A stretch of DNA of 55,455 nt, taken from contig AQRW01000190.1 of NCBI GenBank assembly GCA_000402295.1, positions 1 through 55,455 on the forward strand, written 5' to 3'. Of the stretch, positions 1-9,311 are shown in pieces (the first letter of the stretch is position 1; each line of letters opens with the position of its first letter). The notes under the pieces are model-generated. The model had not been told where the DNA came from. It worked only from the letters and a program-made list of their open reading frames with translations, and searched no databases. The position numbers and the translations under genes are program-made. This DNA comes from Candidatus Aerophobus profundus SCGC AAA252-L23. Lineage in GTDB: Bacteria > Aerophobota > Aerophobia > Aerophobales > Aerophobaceae.

Positions 1-1140
1 GGTATTGTAGGAGAAGGAGAGGTTGCTATCGTGCAAATAGTGCGCGGTAAGCCCCCATCGATGGTTAAGGGAGCGCTATATCGTGAGCGAGAAAGAGTGA
101 GGTTTTCTGGAGAAAGAGAATTTATTAGCAATTTGGATGAGATTCCATTCCCGACATACGGAGGATTCAAACTGCAACAATACGGTCAAATCATGCAGTT
201 AGCTTCGTCCCGGGGCTGCCCTTACAAATGCATTTTTTGTGGAGTCCCCAGAATTCTGGGTAAGAGATGGCGTAAGAGGAGTGTGCGGGGCATGATGGAC
301 GAGCTTCAATATTGGTAAGGGAGGGGATACCGCAATTTCTATTTCAATGATAGTAATTTCGCTATCAACAAGACGAGGGTGCGCGATTTCTGTCAACAAA
401 TTACCGCACACAATCTAGATGCTTGCTTCACGGCTGATGGGTTGCGAGCTGATCATGTGGACCGCAAGCTTCTAGAGCAGATGCGACAGGCAGGATTTAC
501 CGCGCTTACCTTTGGTGTGGAGAGTGGCAGTAACAAAGTCCTACAGAACCTCAAGAAGGGGGAGACGTGTGAACAAATTGAGTCAGCCATAGCGGCCGCA
601 ACAGATTTGGGGTTTTATGTGACTCTTTTCTTCTTGATTGGTTCACCAGGGGAGGATGAACAGGATATCAGACAATCCTTCCGACTTGCTCGGAAATATG
701 AGGTAGAGAGGGTCTATTTCTTCAACCTGATGCCACTTCCTGGGACGGAGTTTTACCATTGGGCGGTCCAGCGAGGCTACTACATTGACGAAGCTGGAGG
801 AAGGTATTCGGAGAGTAATTTTGGTTTCTCAAATAAGGCGTTTCTAAGAACAGATGTGATGACAATAGACCAGCTGACCTGGTGGATAAAGCAGGCACGA
901 CGTGTCGAACGGCAAATACAATGGCGACACGACCTCCGACGAGATGTGCAAAGAGTCATGGGGAGAAAAATTCGCACCAACAACTTTTTTCTCAATGCTC
1001 TATCCTGGTATATAGTTTCCTCTCCTGGGTTTGCCGCTGTGCTTAGGTTGTTGGGACGCATCATCAATTTCGTTGCTTATACAGCCAGATCTTTTTGTAA
1101 TCTGGAACATTTGCCAGCGGGGGTGCAAGATGACCCCTGA
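1..1140 (+). pseudogene. B12-binding-type radical SAM protein, 5'-truncated by the window and broken by an in-frame stop
   Basis: The frame is open from base 1, so the gene starts before the window. The first residues (GIVGEGE) look like the end of a cobalamin-binding domain. A CPYKCIFC motif (CxxxCxxC, 4Fe-4S/SAM site) follows near bases 220-243. The reading frame meets TAA at 316-318 and then continues in the same frame to TGA at 1138-1140. The downstream part reads GYRNFYFNDSNFAI and then GVESGSNKVLQ, as expected for the rest of a BchE/elongator-type radical SAM barrel. One substitution therefore splits the gene: real decay, a sequencing error or recoding are all possible. If intact it would be a radical SAM enzyme of the kind often found in exopolysaccharide loci. 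The substrate cannot be read from sequence. A restart for the 3' part could lie near 379. Confidence 0.8.
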
Positions 1141-1867
1141 GATACTACGTGGTTGGGAGTATGCCCGTGCAGGTGACTACCACCGCAACTTGGATCCGAA
1201 TTGGTCCTATACTCCGACCTATTTGCGCAAAATGGCTTTTGTGCGGGAGTTTGTTGGATCACTATCAGATGATGTAAAGATTCTGGACGTTGGCTGTGGC
1301 GAAGGAGTTTTGGTTGAAGAGTTTCGCCGGAAAGGTAGGGAAATTGAGGGAATTGACCTGAACTACGAAAGCAAATTGGTGCAGCGTGGCGATGCCCGTC
1401 AGTTACCTTATCCTGACAGCTCTTTCAATGTGGTTCTGTTTCTGGATACGTTGGAGCACTTATCCTTTGAAGACCAGCCCAAGGCCCTTTCGGAAATATA
1501 CCGAGTTCTCAATCCGGGCAGCGATCTTCTCATGTCAGTTCCCAATCTCGCCCACTTAAATTCTCGTGTTCGTTTCCTCCTAAGAGGGTGTTTAGATCGA
1601 ACCGACATAGAAACAAACCATATAGGTGAGCGACCAATTCATGAATATGAGCGGCTACTGGAGCAACAAGGCTTTGTCATTATTGACGAGGTAGGTATAA
1701 CCTTAACGCTTTCCTTTGTCTACCGCCGAATAATTTGCCGGTCTCCTGCAAGATTCCGATGGCTACATGATGCTCTGGAACCCTTGGCAAGACTATTTCC
1801 AACGGTAGCAATGTTAACAATTTTTTCTTGCAAGAAGGGGAAGAAACCCTCTGTTCATGGGAAATGA
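1130..1867 (+). CDS. Class I SAM-dependent methyltransferase
   Basis: A 245-residue protein. The ATG at 1130 overlaps the end of the radical SAM gene by 11 bases, which favours it over longer upstream starts. Motif I is VKILDVGCGEG (about residues 48-58), followed by GIDLN. LPYPDSSFNVVLFLDTLEHL is the motif II-III region of Methyltransf_11-type enzymes. A post-motif segment (GSDLLMSVPNLAHL) completes the Rossmann fold. Its position in a glycosyltransferase operon suggests O- or C-methylation of a sugar or glycan end, but the substrate is inferred only from context. The downstream gene starts within its stop codon (ATGA at 1864), so the two are probably co-translated. Confidence 0.88.
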   Translation: MTPEILRGWEYARAGDYHRNLDPNWSYTPTYLRKMAFVREFVGSLSDDVKILDVGCGEGVLVEEFRRKGREIEGIDLNYESKLVQRGDARQLPYPDSSFNVVLFLDTLEHLSFEDQPKALSEIYRVLNPGSDLLMSVPNLAHLNSRVRFLLRGCLDRTDIETNHIGERPIHEYERLLEQQGFVIIDEVGITLTLSFVYRRIICRSPARFRWLHDALEPLARLFPTVAMLTIFSCKKGKKPSVHGK

Positions 1868-3423
1868 ATACTCCAAGGAGGAAGCAGGTTATTAAACTTA
1901 GCAGGCATGCTGGAATATTTCAGATCTATACGCATCTTACAGAGCGTGAAAGGTTACTCCTGTTTGATCTAAGCCGGGGTTTAGATCAAAACCCAGTCGT
2001 CGTAGAGATTGGGAGTTATCTTGGTTCCAGTACCTGTTTCCTGGCAACTGGTGCCCGCTCAAATAATGGGAAGGTTTACGCTGTGGACACATGGACTAAC
2101 CTCGGTATGAGTGAGGGATCAAGAGATACTTGGGAGGAGTTTCTCTGTAACATCACACATCTTAAGAAGTGGATCGTTCCTTTGCGAGGATTGTCGGTGG
2201 AAGTAGCCCGACAATTCCGTGGCCAAATAAGTCTACTATTTGTAGATGGAGATCACTCTTATGAAGCAGTTCAAGCGGATTTGCAGACCTGGCTACCAAA
2301 GGTCAAAGATCACGGCCTTGTGGTTTTTCACGATTACAATTGGGCGGAAGGGGTACGCCAAGCGGTCAGGGAATGTGTTGTTCCTCTGCAAGTTGAGGGG
2401 GGGCATAGGCTAGACAGTATTTACTGGACACGGATTAGTCGCGACAGGAACGGGGTTGGTCGATCTGTCGTTCTCGCTTCGGTGATTGTACCTACCTATC
2501 GGCGTCCAGCGTATTTGAGGGATGTCTTAGTCTCGCTACTTAGGCAAGACTTTCCGCCCGAGCAATATGAAATTATCGTGGTAGATAATAAGCCCACCGG
2601 GGAAATTCGCGAGATTATTGAAGGACTTAAGCAAGAATGGGACCGACATGTAGGTTACGTAGAGGAGTCCAAGGTTGGTTTACACAACGCCCGTCACGCT
2701 GGAGCAAGGGCGGCACGAGGTGAGATCTTGGTCTACGTGGATGATGATGTCATCGTTCACCCGGATTGGCTTAGAGCGATATTGGAGCCCTTCCAGGAGC
2801 GGCTCGTGGCCGTAGTTGGCGGAGCAGTTTTGCCTAAGTGGGAAGCTGAACCCCCCGACTGGTTATCCCAGTCTATGCAAGGTTATTTAAGCCTACTCGA
2901 CCTGGGGAGGAACCGGCAAGAGCTAAAATACCCGGGGGGCGTTTATGGTTGCAACATGGCGATTAGGCGATCGGTGCTCTATGAAGTTGCCGGATTTAAC
3001 CCCGACGCAATGGGTGATCAGCGTTTGATTTGGTTCCGAGGGGATGGAGAAAGCGGGTTACACAAAAAGGTTTATGATGCTGGCTACAAAGTGGTTTACG
3101 AACCCCGTGCTTGGGTACACCATCGAATTCCTCCATCGCGGCTGAGGCCCGACTACTTCTGTTGGCGTGCTTATATCCAGGGGATTAGTGATTCCTACAC
3201 GTACCTGCGCGCAAATCGCTTATCCGGGGCCCAACTGCTACGACATGCTGGGCAATGCATGTTTGGGGGCGGCCGGGCCTATGCTCGTTTCATATGTGGT
3301 CCTGATTGGTCCATTCGATCGAGGATTAGAGTCTCTTATTGGTATGGACGAGCACAACATCAGCTACATGCCGTCTTAAGTCCTACGCTGCGATTCCACA
3401 TTTTGCAGGATAGCTATTTGTAA
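1864..3423 (+). CDS. Fusion of a class I methyltransferase and a family 2 glycosyltransferase
   Basis: 519 residues from ATG 1864, which overlaps the previous stop as ATGA; an upstream TTG at 1828 is less likely. Residues 40-185 form a Methyltransf_24-like domain: VVEIGSYLGSS (motif I, about 46-56), VYAVDTW, FVDGDHSYEAVQADL and VVFHDYNW. Residues 205-440 form a GT2 domain: ASVIVPTYRRP, YEIIVVDNKP, then YVDDDVIVHPDWL with a metal-binding DDD near 293-295, GGAVLPKW, and an acceptor-side GDGESGLHKKVYDAGYK. The rest is a basic C-terminal tail. A single protein that can both transfer and methylate a sugar would fit chain capping or coupled modification. That coupling is inference; both domains are clear. 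Confidence 0.88.
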   Translation: MNTPRRKQVIKLSRHAGIFQIYTHLTERERLLLFDLSRGLDQNPVVVEIGSYLGSSTCFLATGARSNNGKVYAVDTWTNLGMSEGSRDTWEEFLCNITHLKKWIVPLRGLSVEVARQFRGQISLLFVDGDHSYEAVQADLQTWLPKVKDHGLVVFHDYNWAEGVRQAVRECVVPLQVEGGHRLDSIYWTRISRDRNGVGRSVVLASVIVPTYRRPAYLRDVLVSLLRQDFPPEQYEIIVVDNKPTGEIREIIEGLKQEWDRHVGYVEESKVGLHNARHAGARAARGEILVYVDDDVIVHPDWLRAILEPFQERLVAVVGGAVLPKWEAEPPDWLSQSMQGYLSLLDLGRNRQELKYPGGVYGCNMAIRRSVLYEVAGFNPDAMGDQRLIWFRGDGESGLHKKVYDAGYKVVYEPRAWVHHRIPPSRLRPDYFCWRAYIQGISDSYTYLRANRLSGAQLLRHAGQCMFGGGRAYARFICGPDWSIRSRIRVSYWYGRAQHQLHAVLSPTLRFHILQDSYL

Positions 3424-3793
3424 TGAAAATTGTGGCTGTCTACGTTATTTTCCTTCTCTTAGGAACTGAGTTTCTATGTTGGATAGAGCCGCCGTAATAG
3501 GCTCTGGCATACAAATCAGACTGTGAAGATGAGAGGAGCAGTGAATTAGGCGAAGATTCCGTGAGTTATTTGAAACTTATGGCTAAGTGGTTACGAAGGT
3601 GTGTTGTCCCCGAGAATTGCACAAGATATTTGAACCAGACTTATGAAGATCCTAAATAAATCTGGCTTCGTTTTAGGAGGCGCTTGTTGGTAGATATTGG
3701 CTACGAGAGGACACTAGCCTGGGGCGACCAGCCTCTTGACGACGATCCTGTTAGGCTAAGGCGAGTGGGCCAATAGACCAGTGCCCGCCGAAA
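3424..3793 (+). other. Non-coding gap in the glycan operon
   Basis: A 370-base gap in an otherwise tightly packed operon. A 24-codon frame begins at ATG 3423 (overlapping the previous stop as TAATG) and ends at 3497. It encodes a short hydrophobic peptide (KIVAVYVIFLLLGTEFLC) that may be the stump of a lost membrane-protein gene. I recognise nothing else: no clear hairpin terminator and no recognisable fragment in either strand. Confidence 0.4.
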
Positions 3794-5001
3794 GTGGCCA
3801 TTTTGTATGCGGAACTCCGTAAGTTATTTGATCATCGGCGCATAGCTATATTTGAGCCGCACCCTGACTTAGTGAGCAATGGAACGCTAGCTTGCTTACT
3901 AGAGGCTCTACTCTGCATTGATGCTCGCGCGGATGTACCTATGCCTGACAGCGGGAACTTTCCACCAATAGATGGTATGGTGACAAGGTATCCGTTTCCC
4001 CGAGCATTCTCGATCTGGTCTGGTGGGATTCGCAGTACTTTGGGTGGCTGGCGGGACTACGCGCAGCGTGTACGGATCGACCGGATGTTCGCGGCGGGAG
4101 CCTACGACTTGATTATTGGTGTAGATAGCAAGGGTATTATTGTAGGTTATCAATATGGCCACCGCTACAAAGTGTCGTTGGTGTATCTATGTTTCGAGAT
4201 TTTCTTTGGTGATGAATTGTCGGTGAGGGCTGAAATCGAGCAAAAAGAACACGACCGTACGGCTAGTCAGGCCGGAGATCTGATAATTGTTTCAGACCGT
4301 TGGTGTGCGAGTTGTTAGCCAATGAAAATGGTCTTTGGCCGGAGAAGTTCGAATATTTGCCAGTTGCTCCTGGAGGTTCTCGTAGAATTGCAAGATCTGG
4401 TTATCTGCGCAGCAAGTTTGATCTCTCCGAGGAACAGGTTATTGTCCTGCACTCGGGAAGTTTTGGCAAATGCACGTATGTAGAGGAGCTTCTGGAGAGT
4501 GTTACCTCTTGGCCAAAGAACTTTGTTCTGGTGGTTCATACTCGGTACCGTCCCAGTGCGAATAACGAGTATATTAAAGCAGTTCGGAGACTGAACTCAC
4601 CTAATGTTTTTCTGTCAACTACACCGTTATCTGCGGCTCAATATGAGCAACTGGTGGCTTCGGCGGACATTGGTCTTGTACTCTACAAGTCGATGCTATC
4701 ATCACCCTACACACAGAAGAATATCCAAGCTATCGGTTTGTCTTCGGGAAAATTCTCTTTTTACATGGAATACGGTCTACCAACTATTTCAATCGGTCAG
4801 GAAAGTTATGCGAGGTTACTCATGAATTATGACTTTGGTGAAAACTTGAATGAGTTTGCTGAGATGCCAGTAGCCCTAAATCGTCTACGGGTGAACTTGA
4901 ATCACCACCGGGTGGAAGCACAACGGCTATTCGCTGAAAAACTTGATTTTGACCAGCATCGGCTCAGAGTCTCAGCTCGCCTATCGGAACTTCTGAAATG
5001 A
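3794..5001 (+). pseudogene. Glycosyltransferase with a single-base frameshift near 4303
   Basis: Two overlapping frames make one protein of about 402 residues. The first frame (GTG 3794) carries the N-terminal domain (ELRKLFDHRRIAIFEPH, then YDLIIGVDSKGIIVGY) and stops at 4318. The second continues from about 4300 with CELLANENGLWPEKFEYLPV, VIVLHSGSFGK and SADIGLVLYKS, the acceptor-linker and UDP-sugar domain of a GT-B (GT4-like) enzyme. Adding one G to the GG at 4302-4303 would give SDRWVCELLANENG without a break. The gene is therefore either recently inactivated or misread at a G run. Role by family and context: adding a sugar during polysaccharide assembly. The stop overlaps the next start (ATGA at 4998). 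Confidence 0.72.
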
Positions 5002-5441
5002 CCGTAAGTGATAATCCGCAGATCAGTAAACAACTTGGTAACAAGGCAGTTGAATACATCTGCTCGGGTGAGACTTGTTTGGCCTACGTTATCCGGGCGA
5101 GTTTTCTCCCAGAGAAGACTACCTTTTTGACCCCACCTGAGTACAAGCAACAGGTTGGCTACGTTGTTTATCCAGCAGGTGGTCAAATCCCACGTCATCT
5201 GCATCGTCCGCTAGAGCGTCGCCTCGTGGGGACTTCGGAAGTAATCACTGTCCGTCGTGGACGCTGCGAGATTGATATTTACAACAACTGTCGAGAATTG
5301 ATTGCTACCCGCGAGCTTGAGATAGGTGATGTGGTACTCATAGTGGACGGTGGGCATGGACTGAGGATGATAGAAGATACCGTGCTTCTGGAGGTTAAGC
5401 AAGGTCCTTACACTGGTTTGGACGAGAAGGAGCGTTTCTGA
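4998..5441 (+). CDS. Small cupin-like protein preceding the sugar aminotransferase
   Basis: 147 residues. ATG 4998 overlaps the preceding stop by ATGA. The core YVVYPAGGQIPRHLHRPLER, then GRCEIDIYNN and LEIGDVVLIVDGGHGLRM, has the spacing of a single cupin barrel with candidate metal ligands in the HLH and GGHG segments. It lies two bases before the DegT aminotransferase gene and is likely co-translated with it, so a role in nucleotide-sugar or sugar-ester chemistry is reasonable. Similar small cupins sit beside aminotransferases in other polysaccharide loci. I cannot tell an isomerase from a binding or regulatory protein. No signal peptide; cytoplasmic. Confidence 0.65.
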   Translation: MTVSDNPQISKQLGNKAVEYICSGETCLAYVIRASFLPEKTTFLTPPEYKQQVGYVVYPAGGQIPRHLHRPLERRLVGTSEVITVRRGRCEIDIYNNCRELIATRELEIGDVVLIVDGGHGLRMIEDTVLLEVKQGPYTGLDEKERF

Positions 5442-5443
5442 AT

Positions 5444-6565
5444 ATGATACCGGTCAACCAGCCGCTGCTCACTGGTAACGAGAAAAAGTACCTGAGGCAA
5501 TGTGTTGAGACCGGCTGGGTTTCCTCTGAAGGACCGTTTGTTAAGCGACTAGAGGAGCAATTTGCCAGGCGGGTGGGTCGTAGGCACGGTATTGCTGTCA
5601 ATAGTGGGTCTGCCGCTCTGGATGCCGCCGCCGCCGCGTTGAGTATCGGACCCGGCGACGAAGTGATCCTGCCGACTTTCACCATCATTTCGTGTGCGGC
5701 GGCTGTCATACGGGCTCGGGCGACACCAGTCCTGGTCGACTGCGATCCACAAACATGGAATATGGATGTGGGTCTAATTCAGGATAGGATTACCTCCAGA
5801 ACCAAAGCGATCATGGTGGTCCATATTTATGGTTTACCTGTGGACATATATCCAGCGTTGGTGTTGGCTGAAAAGCACGGGCTGCACGTAATTGAAGATG
5901 CCGCCGAGATGCATGGGCAGACATACAAGGGGCGTCCTTGCGGTAGTTTCGGTGACATAAGTACGTTCAGTTTTTATCCCAACAAACTGATGACCACGGG
6001 CGAGGGGGGCATGATCGTCACTGACGATGATGGTCTGGCTGACCGCTGTCGTTCTCTACGTAATTTATGTTTCCAACCGCACAAACGTTTCGTGCATGAG
6101 GAACTAGGCTGGAATCTCCGGATGAGTAACCTCCAGGCCGCTGTGGGTGTGGCGCAGTTGGAACAACTGGACCAGTCCGTCGTTCGGAAGCGGCGTATGG
6201 GACATCGCTACACCGAGCTGTTGACGGACGTACCTGGCCTGCAACTTCCGTTGTCACGCACCGACTATGCTGAGAACATCTATTGGGTGTACGGCCTGGT
6301 ATTGAGAGACGAGGTGCCTGTTGAGGCTGGAGCGGTGATGCGGTGTTTGGGTGAACGTGAGGTCGGCAGTCGCCCGTTTTTCTGGCCTATGCACGAACAA
6401 CCTGTCTTCCGGAGAATGGGGTTGTTTGGCGGGGAGTCCTACCCGGTTTCGGAACGCCTCGCTCGGCGCGGGTTCTATATTCCGAGCGGTCTTGCCCTGA
6501 CAGATAGTCAGATGGACCGAGTAGTGGAGACTATCGAAAACGTGATGAGGGAGATCATGCATTGA
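5444..6565 (+). CDS. DegT/DnrJ/EryC1/StrS family sugar aminotransferase
   Basis: 373 residues, the normal length for the family. It starts at ATG 5444, two bases after the cupin-like gene. The N-terminus MIPVNQPLL is typical. AVNSGSAALDAA forms the PLP phosphate loop, EDAAE (about 151-155) carries the Asp that contacts the PLP ring nitrogen, and FSFYPNKLMTTGEGGM (about 176-190) holds the Schiff-base Lys at about 181. The family transfers an amino group from glutamate to a 3- or 4-keto nucleotide sugar in the cytoplasm. The locus therefore makes an amino sugar for the glycan. No dedicated keto-sugar dehydratase is adjacent; the CapD-type enzyme at 43.8 kb may serve. Confidence 0.93.
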   Translation: MIPVNQPLLTGNEKKYLRQCVETGWVSSEGPFVKRLEEQFARRVGRRHGIAVNSGSAALDAAAAALSIGPGDEVILPTFTIISCAAAVIRARATPVLVDCDPQTWNMDVGLIQDRITSRTKAIMVVHIYGLPVDIYPALVLAEKHGLHVIEDAAEMHGQTYKGRPCGSFGDISTFSFYPNKLMTTGEGGMIVTDDDGLADRCRSLRNLCFQPHKRFVHEELGWNLRMSNLQAAVGVAQLEQLDQSVVRKRRMGHRYTELLTDVPGLQLPLSRTDYAENIYWVYGLVLRDEVPVEAGAVMRCLGEREVGSRPFFWPMHEQPVFRRMGLFGGESYPVSERLARRGFYIPSGLALTDSQMDRVVETIENVMREIMH

Positions 6566-7332
6566 CAGTTTTTAGCAATTATGCGCAATATTACGATTTG
6601 CTTTACAAAGACAAGGATTACCTTAGTGAAACGCGATATCTCCATCAGTTGGTTCAGAGCTGTCTGCCAGGGGCAGATTCCATTCTCGAGTTAGGCTGTG
6701 GAACCGGTGCTTACACGGTTATGTTGGCAGAAATGGGGTATGCAGTCCATGGAGTGGATTTGAGCTCTGAGATGCTTGTGCACGCAGAAAATCGAATGGG
6801 TGCAGTGAGACCTGAGTTAGCCTCAAGGCTACAATTCTCACGAGGAGATATCCGTAAGATCAGGATTGAGAAGACTTTTGATGCGGTGATCTCGACCTTT
6901 CACGTGATGAGTTACCTGACTGCGAATGAGGATCTGCGGGCGGTGTTCGTCACCGCCAAAGCCCATTTGAAACCGGGGGGCATATTCGTTTTCGATTGTT
7001 GGTACGGGCCAGCAGTGCTGAGCACCGGCCCGGCAGTGCGAGTCAAGCGTATGGAGAACGAAGAAATACGGGTGACACGCATAGCCGATCCTGTAGTCCA
7101 CCCTAATGAAAATTATGTAGACGTAAAATACGAGCTATTTATCAAACACAAGGACAACAGCACAATTGAGGAAGTTCGTGAGCACCATCGTATGCGTTAC
7201 TTCTTTGTACCCGAGATTAGAGAGTTATTTGCTGGCGCAGAACTGGAAATGATCGCCGCGTACGGATGGATGACTCATCAGGAGCCCGGGCTTGACACCT
7301 GGAGCGTTTGTTTTCTGGGAAAGCGGTTATGA
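6562..7332 (+). CDS. Class I SAM-dependent methyltransferase
   Basis: 256 residues from TTG 6562, which overlaps the aminotransferase stop as TTGA. The N-terminal NYAQYYDLLYKDKDY is characteristic of small-molecule and sugar methyltransferases. Motif I is ILELGCGTGAY, then VHGVDLSSEML, FDAVISTFHVMSYL and HLKPGGIFVFDCWYG. Coming immediately after an aminotransferase, it could N,N-dimethylate the amino sugar (DesVI/TylM1-like logic). That is inference from order; no residue seen here fixes the substrate. The downstream gene starts at ATG 7329 inside its stop. Confidence 0.88.
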   Translation: MTVFSNYAQYYDLLYKDKDYLSETRYLHQLVQSCLPGADSILELGCGTGAYTVMLAEMGYAVHGVDLSSEMLVHAENRMGAVRPELASRLQFSRGDIRKIRIEKTFDAVISTFHVMSYLTANEDLRAVFVTAKAHLKPGGIFVFDCWYGPAVLSTGPAVRVKRMENEEIRVTRIADPVVHPNENYVDVKYELFIKHKDNSTIEEVREHHRMRYFFVPEIRELFAGAELEMIAAYGWMTHQEPGLDTWSVCFLGKRL

Positions 7333-8453
7333 CAAAGGTTCTAGTAGTTGGTTTCGAGCCATACGATGAAAGGATGTACCCACACACGTACGATGTCCTG
7401 AGGGTAATTGAGAACCATTGTGAGTTGGTCTATTTTGGCGGCGATGATCGCGGCAGCATAGGACATGTTCTCGGCCTTATGATGCCTAGGTCTCTTCATC
7501 CGCGCGTCTGGGCGCGGTTCCTTAAACATTACCTGCTCAGCAGTTACAAAATCCATAGAATACAGAGAAACATCCAAAGACTACTGAATAGTGACATAGA
7601 TACTGTGATTGCCATAGATCATTCCGCTTTACACTACGTCTGCAAATTTCTGGGCGAAGATACACGCCTTGTTTTTTGGTCTCAGGATCTATTCTCAAAA
7701 GACCATCTTTGGTTGGATTCATTTTGGGTTCGAAGGCTAGTCAAGGAAAATCAAAAGGACATAAGCAAATGTGACTCAATAATTGTGCAGGATGGAAATC
7801 GGGCTGCAGTGCTTGATTCCATCTTGAGAAGTCATGATATTCCCAAGTTTTATCTCCCTGTCTCGGTACGAGCGGACGCGTTTTCGGAAAATCAAGCTAA
7901 AAGGAGGCAGTCGCGGACATTTCAGGGGCGTGTTACGGTGATGCAGCTGGGGACTATTCATCGACAGAGGTCTAGTGATGTAATATTGGAAGCCTATCAG
8001 AAAATGCCAGACGACGTCCTACTGATCTTCAAAGGGTCCATCTCTGCTGATATGTATCCGCTGATTGACAAAGCGGCAAAGAAACCCCGCGTGTACCCCA
8101 AGAAAACCACACTGAAACCAATGCGTGAGACTATTAGTAAAGCAGATATTGGCATCATAGCATGCCGGTTGAAGAACCTCAACAATTACTTCTTCTCGAG
8201 GGCATCAGGTCAATTGATCGAATATCTCAGACTAGGAATTCCGGTCATAGTACTGGATATAGAGGAACTCGGTGAATTTGTGCAACGGAACAAATGCGGA
8301 TTGTCTTTGCCAGCTGTCAGTCAATTACAGCAGGCGATCTCAAAGATCGTCGGAGATTATGGTGACTATTCAAGATGCTCGTACGGCACTTTTCGCAGAT
8401 ACTTTGATATGGATCTATACAGAGAGAGACTACTCAACGAGATATTGTCATGA
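7329..8453 (+). CDS. Glycosyltransferase, GT-B fold (GT4-like)
   Basis: 374 residues from ATG 7329 (ATGA overlap with the methyltransferase), preferred over an upstream in-frame ATG at 7308. The N-terminal domain (TKVLVVGFEPYDERMYP) begins with a Rossmann strand, and LVFWSQDLFSKDHLW resembles the acceptor-binding half. The C-terminal domain has VTVMQLGTIHRQRSSDVILEA, LLIFKGSI, ADIGIIACRL and a donor-site region SGQLIEYLRLGIPVIV. The EX7E motif is not canonical. No membrane segment; it should act at the inner face of the membrane. The 64 bases to the next gene hold no obvious signal. Confidence 0.8.
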   Translation: MTKVLVVGFEPYDERMYPHTYDVLRVIENHCELVYFGGDDRGSIGHVLGLMMPRSLHPRVWARFLKHYLLSSYKIHRIQRNIQRLLNSDIDTVIAIDHSALHYVCKFLGEDTRLVFWSQDLFSKDHLWLDSFWVRRLVKENQKDISKCDSIIVQDGNRAAVLDSILRSHDIPKFYLPVSVRADAFSENQAKRRQSRTFQGRVTVMQLGTIHRQRSSDVILEAYQKMPDDVLLIFKGSISADMYPLIDKAAKKPRVYPKKTTLKPMRETISKADIGIIACRLKNLNNYFFSRASGQLIEYLRLGIPVIVLDIEELGEFVQRNKCGLSLPAVSQLQQAISKIVGDYGDYSRCSYGTFRRYFDMDLYRERLLNEILS

Positions 8454-8517
8454 AGATCGGATTGACAATGACTTACTCGCTACCTAACTCGGATACCAAG
8501 ATCTGAGATTCAATACT

Positions 8518-9311
8518 ATGCGGTATAATCATATCCATGGTCTTACGAAGCTTGTCAGGCGTGTCAAAAGAAGAACTGCTCGCTACCCTTTGCTACAATA
8601 TCTTGTCAACCAGAGATCCCGGCGCGAAGTACTAAAGTTCTACGGTCAGTTCATTAATCAAGGGGATTTGTGTTTCGATGTGGGGCAAATGTTGGAAATC
8701 GGACGGACGTGTTCCTTGCATTGGGTGCGCGGGTCGTTTGTGTTGAGCCTCAACCTAAGTGTTTAGCTATGCTGACCGAAAAATATCATAGGAATTCCCA
8801 AGTTATTGTGGTTCCAAAAGCAGTGGCGGCACAACCGGGCATCATGCCCCTTTATCTTTGTGAATCTGCAAGTACAATTGCTACTTTCTCTGAAAAGTGG
8901 AAGACTGGTAGATTTCGCGATTACAGCTGGGAGTCCATAGTGGATGTATCCGTGACAACCCTGGATATTCTGATGCAAAAGTTTGGAGTGCCCACATTTT
9001 GTAAGATAGATGTGGAAGGATTTGAATATCAGGCATTACAAGGTCTTTCTTCTTCAATTCCAATCCTCTCTTTTGAGTTCACAAAAGAGTTTATTAGTGA
9101 TGCTGAGCTCTGTATGGATTACCTGTCATCGTTGGGAGATGTTGAATTCAACTATGCATTAGGGGAGGCCCCGGTATTAGTCTTGTCTTGCTGGATTAAT
9201 GCAGATAAGTTGCTGAGTGGCTTGGGGCATATTGCAGACAACTTGTTATGGGGTGACGTATACGCGAGGTTTCATCCCTTACCAAGTGGGGCAAATGAAT
9301 CAACATGTTGA
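8518..9311 (+). pseudogene. FkbM-family methyltransferase with a one-base frameshift near 8680
   Basis: Frame 8518-8766 gives the basic N-terminus and INQGDLCFDVG. A second frame then supplies ANVGNRTDVFLALGARVVCVEPQP, TTLDILMQKFGVPTFCKIDV, EGFEYQALQGL and ILSFEF, all FkbM hallmarks. Adding one G to the GGGG run at about 8681-8684 restores an uninterrupted protein of about 264 residues. The family O-methylates hydroxyls, including sugars of polysaccharides. This is the second place in the operon where a G run appears one base short, so base-calling error is a serious alternative to decay. The 3' end overlaps the next start at 9305. Confidence 0.78.
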
